A DNA stretch of 13,517 nucleotides. Origin: CBFDBT01 sp965603115 (lineage in GTDB: Bacteria; Pseudomonadota; Alphaproteobacteria; Sphingomonadales; Kordiimonadaceae). Position 1 is the first letter of the stretch. The number at the start of each line of letters is the position of its first letter. Positions 13,250 through 13,517 of the stretch are shown one piece after another. The notes beneath the pieces were generated by a model. It did not search any database, had not been told where the DNA came from, and saw only the letters and a list, made by a program, of their open reading frames with translations. A program made the translations under genes and the position numbers. Location: the NCBI GenBank assembly GCA_965603115.1, contig CBFDBT010000052.1:1-13517 (forward strand). The letters are read 5' to 3'.

Positions 13250-13500
13250 GTATTGTGAACCAGCGCGGCCTGCATGCCAGAGCTTCGGCTAAATTTGTAA
13301 AACATGCTGAGGAATTTGACGCCAAAATTGAAGTTAGTAAGGATGGCTCAACTGTGCTGGGTACATCGATTATGGGGTTGATGATGTTGTCCGCGGCTAA
13401 GGGGGATCAGATCACTCTTAAGGCTGAAGGAGTAGATGGTAAGGCAGCGCAGGATGCTCTTGAAAAACTTGTTGTAGCTGGCTTTCATGAAGAAGAATAA
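13231..13500 (+). CDS. ptsH: HPr phosphocarrier protein
   Basis: Small cytoplasmic phosphocarrier, 89 aa. His15 in NQRGLHARAS accepts phosphate from enzyme I and passes it to an EIIA such as ManX upstream. Ser46 in GTSIMGLMML is the regulatory site that the HprK encoded in the same operon would phosphorylate. Both sites are intact, so the complete HprK-HPr pair is present. Enzyme I is not in the window. Alphaproteobacterial HPr of this type is sometimes called NPr or ptsO; the presence of HprK and Ser46 is why I use ptsH. The final 17 nt of the window after the stop contain nothing recognisable. Confidence 0.95.
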   Translation: MLQRVLSIVNQRGLHARASAKFVKHAEEFDAKIEVSKDGSTVLGTSIMGLMMLSAAKGDQITLKAEGVDGKAAQDALEKLVVAGFHEEE

Positions 13501-13517
13501 GGTTTAAGATTGAAGGC

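Overview
The window looks like chromosome of a moderate-GC, probably free-living alphaproteobacterium. The evidence is a class I (not class II) lysyl-tRNA synthetase, a ChvI/ChvG-type two-component pair, and the characteristic alphaproteobacterial string of short HPr kinase, RapZ, EIIA(Man) and HPr behind it. A cytoplasmic methyl-accepting protein and an Aer-like PAS protein suggest a motile organism. I cannot name the genus from sequence alone. There is no insertion sequence, prophage, CRISPR array, tRNA or rRNA; this is mostly core genome in small, separately transcribed units.

Layout: 1-253 is a hairpin-rich leader running into an RhlE-type DEAD-box RNA helicase (254-1951, +) whose basic tail holds a 50-residue tandem duplication. 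A strong hairpin terminator (2025-2055) separates it from the convergent lysK (2094-3656, -). Upstream of lysK on the same strand is a sodium-coupled NSS-family transporter (3778-5160, -), with a terminator and a possible lysK promoter packed between them. Divergent from the transporter is a flavin-binding PNPOx/NimA-like protein (5330-5983, +). Its stop codon interlocks with that of a convergent J-domain protein carrying a Cys/His cluster (5980-6513, -). Next come a soluble chemotaxis transducer (6685-7995, -) and, overlapping its start, a single-PAS sensor protein (7970-8488, -).

A gene-free stretch (8489-9000) holds a very A+T-rich segment with a 14-bp inverted repeat and a 16-bp palindrome around a perfect TATAAT, then a stem-loop-rich stretch ending in six T. 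It leads into a tight + strand operon: chvI (9001), chvG (9764), hprK (11381), rapZ (about 11833), manX (12789) and ptsH (13231). This set joins an envelope/acid-type two-component system to a phosphotransfer system with no sugar permease in view: HprK would phosphorylate HPr on Ser46, HPr His15 would pass phosphate to ManX His9, and the outputs are likely regulatory.

Nothing here amounts to a clearly new system. The best leads are the split PAS/transducer pair, the structured leader before the helicase, the inverted repeats and possible RNA before chvI, and a 14-codon ORF with its own strong ribosome site overlapping the start of ptsH.
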